A stretch of 64,000 nucleotides of DNA from Aptenodytes patagonicus (lineage: Eukaryota; Chordata; Aves; Sphenisciformes; Spheniscidae), in NCBI RefSeq assembly GCF_965638725.1, contig NC_134951.1:4030001-4094000 (forward strand). Direction: 5' to 3'. Below are positions 25,001 through 36,446 of the stretch, piece after piece; position 1 is the first letter of the stretch, and each line of letters starts with the position of its first letter. Under the pieces are notes generated by a model that worked only from the letters and a program-made list of their open reading frames with translations, was not told the DNA's origin and ran no database searches. The translations under genes and the position numbers were made by a program.

Positions 25001-27246
25001 GAGCCTCCTGCGTGGAGGTGGATAGTCAAGCATCCAGGGGAAGACGCAGATCAAAGGTTTAGGGATGGGCACATCCCAGTCGGTAGTGGTACCATCCAGG
25101 GTAATGGTTTCAGGGTTGAAGGGTGTAGCCTGTCATCACTGCGTGGAGGAAAAAAGGTTCTCAGCCTTTTGGCAAGTGGATAATTGAAAAGCACAAGAGG
25201 TACGGGAAGCTTGCTTCCTGGTCTCTCTTTCCTGACATGAAAAAAACTTGTTGTGATGCTCCAGCAAGGTAAGTGGAATATTCCTACAGGGTATTTTCTG
25301 TTTTAGCCATTTCCTTTTGGCTTGTAATTCCTTGACGGTATGACATAAAAACTTCCTTGTCAAAAACTTTCTGGCAGGAATAAGGGTTGTTTCAGAGTTA
25401 GGGTTTTTTTTTGAGCAGAGAACTGCTTGTCTTTCCTGTACTGTGCTTCCTCTCATCAGCTGCCCTTTTTTGTAGCGCTTGGGGCAGCTAAGCTACCGCG
25501 GCCATATCCCACATAGTTGTGGAGTCTTGAAGCCCGTGTTAACCAGTGGATTAGATGTGGTGTAGGAACGGCTTTGAGTAAGCACAGTGCTTGGTGCACT
25601 AGACTGAGACCTACACTTGACCTGAACCTCTTTTCCCTGAAGACTTGATGACATTGCTGTTAGAGCGACGAGGATTCTCTCCATTTCTTATTTAATCAGT
25701 TGTTTCAGGGAGAAAACAGCAATTTGGAGTACAGTGGGGTAAGTACAGGGCTCTAGTTTCTACATTTCCCTAGGTTTGGGAAGGAAAGAAAAAAAAAAAC
25801 CAGCTGTGCCTTGCTGAGAAAAAGGTTTTTTTTCCACAGATCCTTAAGAGACACTTGCGCAACATCAAATACGTGAAGTATCCAGGCTGCGCTGCCAGCA
25901 CTTGGCAAGGCTGTCATTTCACAACGGGGAAGGCTTTGGCAATGCTGAATTAAAATGCTGCTGTTCTCCTCCACCTCTTTTTTTTTCCTCCTCACTTGTG
26001 CTGGTCCAGCTGTTTTGCGATTCCACGTAGGCACATCGGATTGGAAAAACTGGTAAGGAAAAGTAACCCAGCCAACAGGGAAAAGCCCTGCAGCCTGAGA
26101 CAGTATCTGTGGCGTTAAACATTGCAATGGTGCTTTTTAGTAATTAAGTCACAGGGAAGATTTGTAAGGTGAAAACCCACGTGGCTTAATGAGCTGTCAT
26201 CTAAGGCTCTGTCACTGCAACTGGATCCTCATGTAGACTGGAAGGATGATTGATTATTTTTTTTTATTATTACTTTTATTTCTTTTTAGGCACTGGACTG
26301 GGGTTTGGAGACCGAAGTCCTGGTCCTGCCACTGCCACAGATTGCTGGTGTCACCTCAAGCGAGTTGCTTCATCTGCATCAGTCTTGGCCGAAGAAGTGC
26401 GTTTTCTGGGTGAGTCCAGGCGAAATTCCCTGTTCTCATGTGCCTCTTGTGTGTTTACTGTTTGGGACAGAGACTGCTTGGCTATTGTACAGCTTTGATT
26501 AAAAACAGCCTCCAGGCGCTAACCAGGGCCTAAGGTATCGAGCATGTAGTGAAGCCTAGGTGGAGCTAAAAGGGGAGAACAGAGGGTATACCTCCATCCT
26601 TGCCCGCTGCTAACACTGCAGAAAGCCGTGCACTTAACATCTGCATGATTATCAACAGGACTAAAAATAGCTGGTCTACAGAAATACAGAGTATGGTACC
26701 GTGCAGAGCAGCAAACCGAAGGGATAGCGTGTCTCTACGGCGAGAGCTCTGTTGCGTCTCTGAGTGTCCTGAAAGGCTGGAAAGACCTCCTTTCGCTCAA
26801 CTATCGAAGCACAGCGAGTTGCGAGGAAGGCGTTGCAAATTCAGCAAGTGGGCAGAAGGGGAGCAGGGGTACGATCATGAAAACCCTGTGAGTAGGAGGG
26901 GGGCTGGGAGGGAGATTAAGCCTGAGGCTCTGGGAGAGGCTGTTGCAGAAGGCTTTGAACAAGAGGAGCATTTCTGGATGCTACATGGAAAAACGAGAGG
27001 AAGAAGGCAGCGGTGTAGAGTGGGGAGAGTGACGAGCGCTTTTGGAGCCATCAGCTCCATGGCACTGTGCTGCTTATGAGAAGATGGATGGTTCTCATCT
27101 GCTGTTGGAGACTCCCGACAGCAGAAGTCATTCCTAGCAACCCTGGTCCCCACCCTGGACCTTTTGGCAGTGCTATGCGCAAGTCCCAGCTCGGAGGAGT
27201 GCCTCACCCCATGCTGTGCAAAAGATGCTCTGGAGTTTGCCAGCTT
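22031..27246. other. Intergenic sequence without recognisable gene
   Basis: Neither strand shows a recognisable protein, RNA gene or repeat family. The open frames present are short and have no family motifs. An AATAAA at 24102-24107, followed by a G-run, could serve as a distal MTMR9 polyadenylation signal. Confidence 0.6.
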
Positions 27247-27251
27247 ACTGT

Positions 27252-27818
27252 TGTCCTGGTTTCGGCAGGGATAGAGTTAATTTTCTTCCTAGTGACTGGT
27301 ACAGTGCTGTGGCCTGGATTTAGGATGAGAACAATGTTGACAACGCACCGATGTTTTAGTTGTTGCTGAGCAGTGCTTACACTAGTCAAGGACTTTTCAG
27401 CTTCCCGTGCTCTACCGACTGAGCAGGCTGGAGGTGCACAAGAAGCTGGGAGGGGGCACAGCCAGGACAGCTGACCCCAACTGGCCAGAGGGACATTCCA
27501 TACCATGGGACGTCATGCTCAGTACATAAACTGGGGAAAGCTGGCCGGGGGGGCCGCTGCTCGGGGACTGGCTGGGCATCGGTCGGCGGGTGGTGAGCAA
27601 TTGCATCGTGCATCACTTGCTTTGTATAGTCCTCTTTTTCTTACTATTATTACTAGTAGTACTGTTTTATTCTATTTCAATTATTAAACTGTTTTTATCT
27701 CAACCCACAAGTTTTCTCACTTTTACTCTTCCTATTCTCTCCCCCATCCCACCGGGGTGGGGGGAGTGAGCGAGTGGCTGGGTGGTGCTCAGTTGCCAGC
27801 TGAGGTTAAACCACGACA
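27252..27818 (+). mobile_element. Solo LTR of an avian endogenous retrovirus (ERVL-like)
   Basis: A 567-bp element starting TGTCCTGG and ending CCACGACA, so the ends form imperfect TG...CA inverted repeats. It is flanked by identical 5-bp target duplications, ACTGT at 27247-27251 and 27819-27823. Internally there is an ACATAAA TATA-like box near 27,525, an ATTAAA polyadenylation signal at 27683-27688 and a T/A-rich stretch before it. No primer-binding site, gag, pol or env follows, so it is a solo LTR left by recombination between two LTRs. The 5-bp duplication fits the class III (ERVL) elements of birds; family assignment is from memory. Confidence 0.9.
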
Positions 27819-30800
27819 ACTGTGTTTTAATAATCTGCTCCTCCTGGAAGAAGGGAATGGTCTGTACACTGCCATAGCTTGGGCTTGTGTTGTACATGAG
27901 TGACACCATGTTAAAACTCTTGCTATTTTGGAACTGTTTGAGGGGGGAAGAAAATAAATAGGATTAACTACTAAAAAAATCAGATCACTTAGAGGCTGGC
28001 TGCATGTACTGCTCTCCAAACTAGGAGCATCCTTAAATCTACATCTCTGCTGCTGTTACAGGATGGCACCTCCTGCATGAGTGAGGAAGAAAAGATCATG
28101 CTGTCCCCCTTCCCGAGTTAAAAATCAACCTTCCACTGTCTTCTCTCCCTTCTTCAGCTCCCTGGATTTCTTTCTGATGAGAACGTTGCCTCAACACCTG
28201 GTCCAGATCTGACTTTCCGTTCCCTGCCATCACGGCCTTGAGAGGCAGAGCAGCCTGCTAGAACACATCCTACTCTCTTCCCCTTGGCTCTTCTAACTTG
28301 TATTTTCAATACTCCTCCGTTTGTGTGTTTCTGAACTTCAGGCTGGCTTTTCTTGTTTGCAGTGTCTCAGACATGGATTTTAAAAAAGAAAAAAAACCAA
28401 ACACAAACCCACAAAAACTTAAAATCCAGATATGATGAAAAATGTAAAGCATACAAGCTTCTCAGTAGTTTGTAACCCTCCCTCTCTCCCTGGAGCACTT
28501 CTTGGGGCATGTTTTGTCATGCACAGAGGCTTTGTGAGCAGGATACGCACAAGCAAAGACTAGTGAGCTGCAAGGCTGTGCTGACCACCAAGAAAGACAC
28601 CCAAAGTGTCTTTGGTGCCCAAACAGGCACTCGTCGGTTGGGAGGGTTGGCCTCGGCCGCTTGCTGGAATGGATCATCCACATTGCTGAGATGCCATCAT
28701 CCAGCTCATGGAGTTGGGCTTTCTCCCCTTTAGGATTTTCTGCCCTCTCATGTTGAGGTTTTTCCTCTTGTACCTTTGAGCTGCTACCTATCACATCTCG
28801 ACAATCCTACCTCTGTCCTCGGTTTTACCTTTCTTATCTTGCAGGGCTCTGTGCTCTTTCTCACAATTTGGCAATCTCCTGGGCTCTCAGAGGCAGGGTT
28901 ATCCAGCTGGGCCATATCAGGGAGGCCTTGGATCCCAGCTGAACCTGGAGGACAGGGCGGTTTCAGGGCCAGCTTGCTGCAAGCTCCGTCTAGCTTGTGT
29001 TCATGCTAGTTTAATGCTCCAGATGGTGCTGGAGGAGGGAACTGGGTTATTAAATCACTCCTGCTTCTTCGTCAGTCTGGGGGATCTGCCATCCTGGTGT
29101 GATACTGGTCTAGAAGAGAACTTTACACTGAGTCAGGCTAGCAGATACAGTAAAACCACCGGCGAGCAACTTCGCGTGCTCCATGCATCATCCTTCCCAA
29201 GCAGAAAAAGCCCTTTTTTCTCAACTGCATGCATGTATCAGGGCACTGGAGGCAACAGGATCTTTTCTTTTTACCTCTGCAGTGTGCCAGGTGAGATCCG
29301 CTTGCCCTCACTGCAAGGCTGGATCCATGGTGCCCTTCCCGAGAGCAGCCATGGAGTCATGCTAGAGGCTCTGCGCTTCCTTTTTTCATTTGGTGGCAGA
29401 CGACTCAGCCTGGAAAAGTGATTGCTGTGGTGATGATATGATGGAGGTCTATGAAATATTGGCACGGAGAAGGTAAGGAACAACTATTTCCTCTGCCTCC
29501 TACAAGAATTAAGGTGCACAAGACGAAATTATCAGGTGGCACTTGAAACAAAAGGAGGTGGTGTTTGGCAGGGTGTGTGGTTCTGCTGGGGAGCTCATGG
29601 CCACGGGACATCGTAGATGCCAAACATGAAATGCATTCAAAAAGCAGCTGAATATGGGAAAGAAAAATCCATCAAGGGTTATTTAACACAAAGACATCAG
29701 CTGTCAGTGGATGTCCCTGAGCCAAGACAGTCTCAGGATATCAGGGATGCCTAGCTGTTAGTTTTACCTCCATGTACGGTGCCCTGGCTGGCTGCTGGTG
29801 GCCTTTGAGGCAGCATACAGGACCCAGATGACCCTTTAGTTTGACTCAGTTTGCTGAAGATACTGCACAATCCATAGCAGATGGAGTGATACTGCTGATA
29901 CTCCCATAGCTTCGCTTCCCAAGGAGCTCTAAATGCATTTTTCGAGGCTCTGCAGTGAACAAGAGTTCTTTGTGTTTATTTTCCTACTGTAGCTTTCCCT
30001 CTTTTAAAGAGAGACAGTTGGTTTTGGGAATGGTACTTAACAGTTCTTTCAAACTCAGTTAGGCACTTGGGAGCCAGGAGTTGCGAGCACTCCGCTTCTA
30101 TAGCCAGCGAAGGATCCCCCCCCCTCCCCCCGCAGCTTCTGTTACACCATGACTTTCCAAGATGTCCGCACTTTGTGAGGTGAGGTTTTAAAAAGTGGCC
30201 ATTTGTTAGTGTCTGAAAGCCTTGGAAATAGTGGCCAGTCCTGCTTTGTTTGCTCTCCTAACTTTGAAATGCTCTGAAACCAATTTCGTTCATCACTTCC
30301 CTTTTAAGAAAAAAAAAGAGGAAAAAAATTTTTTTAAAAGTCAGGCTCTGTCCCAGCCCTGAACTGACTTAGAATCTTGTATCTACAACAAATGCCAGGG
30401 ATTTTTTTGGCAGACTTGATGACAAACCATTCTTCCATTTGAAATGGCTGGACAGTGAAACTGAAGTGCTTTTCCCTCTTGTTGTAAGTGCGTATCAGGG
30501 TGCAGTGTTTTGTGTAGGGTCTTCTGCCCATGCCCTGTAGCTGCGCCCACGCACTGCCCAGCCAGGCGTTAAGTGATGTGATTAATAGCTGCCACATGTG
30601 GTTGACTCTGCCTCTGATCTCAAAGGTGGGGAGATCTGTGTGTGCAGTGCAGGGTTTTATTTTGCTAGCAGAGCTCTGTGAAAGGTTTCCCTCCCAGGAA
30701 ATTGTTTCTGGTAGTTTAATGTTGGTCTTTGTCCTGACTGAAAATTAAGACCTCAAAAAAAAGAAAGAAGTATACATGCGTATTTTTGTATGACACTTCT

Positions 30801-33238
30801 TTTTTCTTTATTTAGTTAAGCTTGCCAGATTATTTCCTTTAGGTACCTTTAACAAAAGCATTTTGATATTTCAGGATTCCTTTTTGGGTTGCTGAGCTAA
30901 AGGTTCCAGCTCACTGAGCTGTACGCTCATAGGGGCCTGGGATACTTTATATGTCATATTTTCATGCTCTGGACTCCTGCCCGGACAACATTTCCCCAGA
31001 GCAGGACACTGCCATGAGAAACAGCTGAGCTGGCTTAATGCAAGCGTGTAAGAATGACCATGCTGGTCAGAGAGAAGGTACAAGCATCTCCACGCTTGGT
31101 CTCCAGCAACCATCAACAGTGGATGTTTAAGGAGAGAATATAGGGAATGGGATATTTCCCACACTCCAGTCATAAGCGGTTCAACGACTTCTTGAGACAG
31201 AAGTTATATCTGGATTGTCACATTTAATACTCACTGTGGAGCCATCCTCTGCAAATTGCCTCTTGAATCCATGTTCCCTTTGGGACTTGGTGATCGAGCA
31301 CTTGGTTCTCCCGTTTATTCCAGAAAGGCTACGAATGTATGGCACCCAAAGCTGCAGTCCCAGCAGGCAAACAGTGGCCTGAAGTCATGCAACTTAACGC
31401 TGACGTGACTTGAAACACTTTGGATTTCGTTCAAGAAAATGCTGACTTTTGATTTAAGGGGGATGAAAAGAAAATTGAATGATTTAGGCAAAATCCTCTT
31501 TTTGCCCCCAAGGATATCTTTTTTTTCTTTGCCGAGATTGCTCTTTCTGTGGACGGAAAATTCCCAACCTGCTTGAGTTGGCAAGCTCTTGTTTTTTTTA
31601 GCGAAAGCATATGCTGATGTATGTTTGTATCTTGCTCCAACAAAAAGCTGTGGAGCTGAAGGCAGCGTGCAGTTCCCTTCCCCATTCCAACAGTCCTCAT
31701 ATTGCCAGCGGGGGGGGATGGAAAAATGCCAATTACAGTTCAGTCTACAGGAATGACAGCAAAACTACACTACTAAGAAAATAAAATATAATTCTCTTTC
31801 ACCTGTCCTACAGGGGACTTCACTGTAAACACAGAAAGATCCCGAAAAGTTGACCTACAGTGCCCATTGCCTGAGAGACGTCAATTGAGAGGAAGGAATA
31901 AGCTGCCTTTATTTCAATAAGAGGACTATTAAACTTCAAAAGCAAAGTTTTTAGACTCATTGTACTAAAGATTATCTAATAATTCTGTATGGAAAATGGA
32001 ATTCTTAAATGCTTTTACCCCTCCCTAGCTCATAACGCGATGCCTTATTGCCCTCAAGCAAAGGCAAGAAATTCTTAGGCTGATTTTTCACTGACACTCT
32101 GCATGCTACTGCTGGCTGCTCTGCTCGGTCTTAACAGCTGTGAGAGGCTGGCGAGTCTGTGGGGAAAGGTGCCTGCCTGTTCTTGGACGCATCAAGCGTG
32201 CTCCTAGCACTTGATAAATCATTTTGCAGCTGTGGTAATGGCTCTGTTTTGCAGAGGTGGCCATTTTAGAATTCATTTTTAATGCATTTTAACTGTTCTG
32301 TCCTGAAGTTTCCCTCCCAGGTCTTCTGCCAAAAGTCATCTTTATTTTAGAGTGAAAGTTTTGAGGTTAATTGAACAGGGCGCTTTGGACATGAGGGCTT
32401 TAATTCCATGAGACCTTGCAGATTTCATAAAATGCACTGATATGTTTTTAGCAGGGTTTTCTCAGGTCAATTCATGCAGTTTACATTCTTCAAGACCAAT
32501 GAAACCCAGTGGTTCCCTGGACTGTAATGAGCTACACTGAGCAGTTGTACAAGTACTCCCAGATCTGTCAAGCCATAGATTTTACAGGGTTTGAGCCCCT
32601 GACAGGGAAGCTTTACGTTACATTATGAAAAGGACTCAGGTTTCATCTGATAAACCCACTATTTATTCCCCAAAGTCTATTTAACAAATGCGCTCAGTAA
32701 ATAGAGTTGGGAAAGTGGCTTTAACTTGATTACAGGGTTTTCCTCCTCTGCTTTGTTCCCGTGCAGAAAATGACCCTGATGAACGGCACGTCCTCTCAGG
32801 CTGTAAGTGGCCTCAGCCAACCCTACCTGAGGCCTCTTAGCCAGCTGTGGCAGTGGGAAGAGAGGAGGAAGAAACAATGATGTCGGACTCGTGAACATCT
32901 GAGTATTTCACAGTATACCATTTTCTGAGTATTCAGTATTTCAGGGCTGCTATTTGGTGTTTGACAAGTTTCCATCTCTCGGACAGACAGAGGTGATCTT
33001 CCACCCTTCTTGTCCCAGAGTGCCCGCCCTGCTCAGAGCTGTGATTATGGTTTACTCTTCCACCACAGTGTCCAATACTTGCTTCTGCCGTGCTGCCGAG
33101 CCCAACTGCTTCTTACCACAAGAGCGCTGGAGGTGGGATCTTCTCCGTGTGGCAATACTGTGTGTTTCTGCTAATTATAGAGGCTGTCTTGCACCGACTA
33201 CGGAAACAGTCCGGAGAGACCATGTCTACAGGTGGCCT

Positions 33239-33270
33239 GTGATGTCATCCTTGCACTAGGATGACATCAC
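33239..33270. repeat. Perfect 12-bp inverted repeat with 8-base loop
   Basis: GTGATGTCATCC at 33239-33250 and its exact reverse complement GGATGACATCAC at 33259-33270 are separated by TTGCACTA. Each arm contains TGATGTCA/TGACATCA, a CRE/ATF-like octamer. It could fold as a hairpin or act as a double binding site. No function is established. Confidence 0.92.
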
Positions 33271-35514
33271 TAGCTCTGCTGCTGTAAGATAGTGGATGCC
33301 CTTGTCATACCTGGCTGGCTGGCTGTGACAACGAGGAAGGGACTGGACTGATGCAGAACCTTTCCCGCTCAATAAATGTAGACTGTAATTATAAAGGAGT
33401 GTATTCATTGCCCTATTCATCTGATAGCTGTGCGTTTGCTGGGGAAAAGCATTTATCAAGAAATTCTGTAATCCATCAGCACTCCAAGGAGAGTAAACCA
33501 CCAGGTAGACCACGGTAGACCACTCCTTTTGCATCAGATGACCGCTTCCCATTCTCTTGGTTTGTGAGCTTCTTGGGAAGATGCATCACTGCACTGACAG
33601 TGAACCTAAGTTGTAAAAACCGTGGCACAAAGATGTTTTTCCAAAACCTTCTGGTTTGCCTTTTGTGGCTTGCAAACATTCTCTTCCTCAGCATCAGGGG
33701 ATCCATCCATACACAAAGGATGCTAGATAGCCTGCTTTCTGTTTAGCTGAGCGTCCCAACAACTGCAGTGGCTGCCTCAGAATGGTGCAGCAGATGCTGC
33801 CAGCCTCAGATGGACACTGTTTGGATTGGAAAGTTATCAGAGAATTAGTATTGTTGGGTGGGTGAAAGGAAAAGGTATTTCTGTGACTACGGAGTATCTT
33901 CTCTAAGGGAAAACTCAAGGCTTTTCTCCCTTACTGTAACTAAGTAAAGGATTAAGCCCGACTTCCTTTCCATTAAAGTCTCCCCTTCCTCTGGAGCTTG
34001 AAACCTTGCTGTGTTTTCACATATTCACTAGCTCAGGTACACACTGAACAGCCCAGCTATTCAGTGGAATATCTGGAAGGCCAGATCCAGATGAACCTTG
34101 ATAGAGGAGGACAATTAAATTCATTGCATTAATGACCACTGTCCTTTGTGGTGTGTGATAAACTTGGTCTGAGGCTTTGTCTGGTTTTCATGTCTCACAG
34201 GGAACATTCCTTAAACCTTACTGTATTGCAACATCTGCTCACCTCAAAGACCTGTATGAGCTTGTTTTCATACCAGGTTCTGTGCTGTTTAGAAGGATAC
34301 AGACTTTTAGGAAAGCAGGCTATGATTTACTGGACAGAGAAAACATAGTCTGAACAAACTGTCTTCTACTGGCCTGAGAGCTGTCTGGAACGCTGCTCCT
34401 GCTTAGACTGGAAACTCGTCCTTGTCATTAGCTGCACTAATTACACATCTTGTTTCCATAGCCTACTTAAATGAGTCCTTGTGTGGAGACCTGTGCTGTC
34501 AAGGCCAGAAAGGAAGAAAGACGGATGCTGTGTGCACCCCAAGCACTGTTAGAGTGGACCTAGTTCTGCAAAAACAACTGCAGAGGGTATAGAATGTTTC
34601 CCTTCTGCCTTTGTTTTTGGCTGTGGTTACTCATGTTTGTTACAGGATGAATGTATTTGGCCTTCACAGAAGCTGTGAAGGGCAGGGAGATTGGTTGGGG
34701 CTTACGTGTGTCTGTTCTGAGCCTTCCATGTGACGTTCTCGGTGTGCTACAGGAGCTCTGCCGGAAAACCGGGAAAGTCAGCAAAAGGGAAGCGAGAGTC
34801 ACTTTGAACTAGAGCACCTCCCTGCCCCTTGTGAGCTCTGCGTATCCACTCTGAGGTGTGGAAACCCTGCTTAAGGGTAAGCATCAACTTGCTGTGGATT
34901 TCTTAGCAACGTTACGGCCTCTGTACAGGCAAGTGTTCATGAAGGGTATGACTTAGGGCCTGATTTTTCCCTGCCTGGCTCGTTACCTACACATGCAAAT
35001 ATATTTCAAATCATTATTGTTATATTTGGGATGTAGCCTTCATCCATTTTGTTTGCTTAGATGTGAAGCTGCAAGACAGTGGGTAAATGGGCGCGTATAG
35101 GAAAGTCTTCAGGGAACAAATTTTTGTTTCCTTCCCCAAAATAACAAACATATGTCTTTCCGAGATCTAGGAATTCCTACTAGCTGGTTGCAGTGCAGGT
35201 CAGGGCTTCTTGAGGACTGTGTAACCTTCAAAACTTGGATCAGTGGCCTTTTTGGTAGAGTCTCAAGATAAAAAACTGTTCCCTCGTTATTTTGTTTCTT
35301 GGATATTAAATAAATCACAAACAATTCTATGGGTGACATCAGAACTGGAGGATTGCTCTATATGCAAACAGAGTTATACTGCAAAGGCTTCAGAGCTGCA
35401 GAAGTAGCAAGCACAGGGAGAGATTCAGGCCCTAAATCTGAAAGGAGGAGGTTGTTAAGCCTCTCCCTTTGCCCTGCGACACGATCCACTAAATGTACAT
35501 GTTTGCTGATGGGG

Positions 35515-35640
35515 CATACCTAACCTGTTCTTAAATCTCTTAGCAGCAGAAACTCTGCTCCCTCCCCAGGTGATCTTTTCCAGGACTTTCCTTACCCCTA
35601 AAAGTTTGTCCTAATGAGTAATCTTGCTGCTATTTGAGTA
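35515..35640 (-). mobile_element. Degraded CR1-like LINE remnant
   Basis: On the + strand the order of words (CCTGTTCTTAAATCTC, then AAACTCTGCTCCC, CAGGTGATCTTTTCCAG, and AAAGTTTGTCCTAATG) follows that of an old CR1 3' region in reverse orientation. It is strongly diverged, so the limits are approximate. Confidence 0.4.
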
Positions 35641-36421
35641 CGCAGCTTCGAAACCAATATATTTTGGGGTTTTTTTTGTTGTGGTGGTGGTGCTTTCCAC
35701 TGTAAGATTGGCCCCTTGTCTCCTCCAACCACTTCTGCTCTTCACAGAACCGTCTCTGTTCCCTTCTCCTTTCCCATTTTTTTGGTAATTCTTGTTGCTA
35801 TGGGCTGTCATTAATTGTGTCTCATCTCTCTTGTAAAACCCTTCACCATGAGGGTGGAAATTAGCATCGTGGATATAAAAGAAACCAGATAAAATATCTG
35901 CCATCAGTGCATCAGCAGTATTCATGTGTCTCACGTTGCAGTGGACAAATGACTGTCCCTAAGGGGAGCTGCCCTTGCAGGATTACTATCCTGTGTTCAC
36001 AAAATGTTGATTATAAGAAGGCAGCAACACAAAAGCATCTAGGGAAGGACTGAAGGCTTTATCCTGGTACGTTACTGTGCAGGATGCCGTACGCTCCGCC
36101 TTACACAGAGAAATGTGACTGCAGCCACTGCAGTCTAAGATGTATGCACACAGTGCTGGAGTAAAACCTGCTGCAGAAAATCCCGCTTTCTCTGACCGGC
36201 CTGCCTGAAGAAAATGTTACCTTTCAGGCCGTGATCTTACACAGTGTTGAACAGCCAGGCTGAAAGATGCTATCAGCAGAAGTATGCTTCCTTCTTGGCC
36301 TACCTGAAGGGCTAACACCTGTGTTTTCACTTTGCAGGAGGTCACAAGAACTGGAACGATGCCACGTGAATGATCTTAAAACCAGTGCATCCACGGTTCA
36401 CACAGTGCTTCACCTCACTTT

Positions 36422-36446
36422 AAAAAAAAAAAAAAAAAAAAAAAAA
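36422..36446 (+). repeat. 25-bp A homopolymer
   Basis: An uninterrupted run of 25 A. It could be a simple repeat or the tail of a retroposed transcript. I see no flanking target duplication and no recognisable coding sequence upstream. Confidence 0.9.

Noticed and set aside
26600..27079. 159-residue + strand open frame before the solo LTR
   Set aside because: No domain, no splice context and no codon pattern that I can defend; most likely chance.
27252..27818. Possibility of a full endogenous provirus at the LTR
   Set aside because: Target duplications lie directly on both sides of one LTR, and no internal retroviral coding sequence is present nearby, so only a solo LTR remains.
29014..29421. 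135-residue + strand open frame
   Set aside because: Translation has no recognisable family features and no promoter or polyadenylation context.
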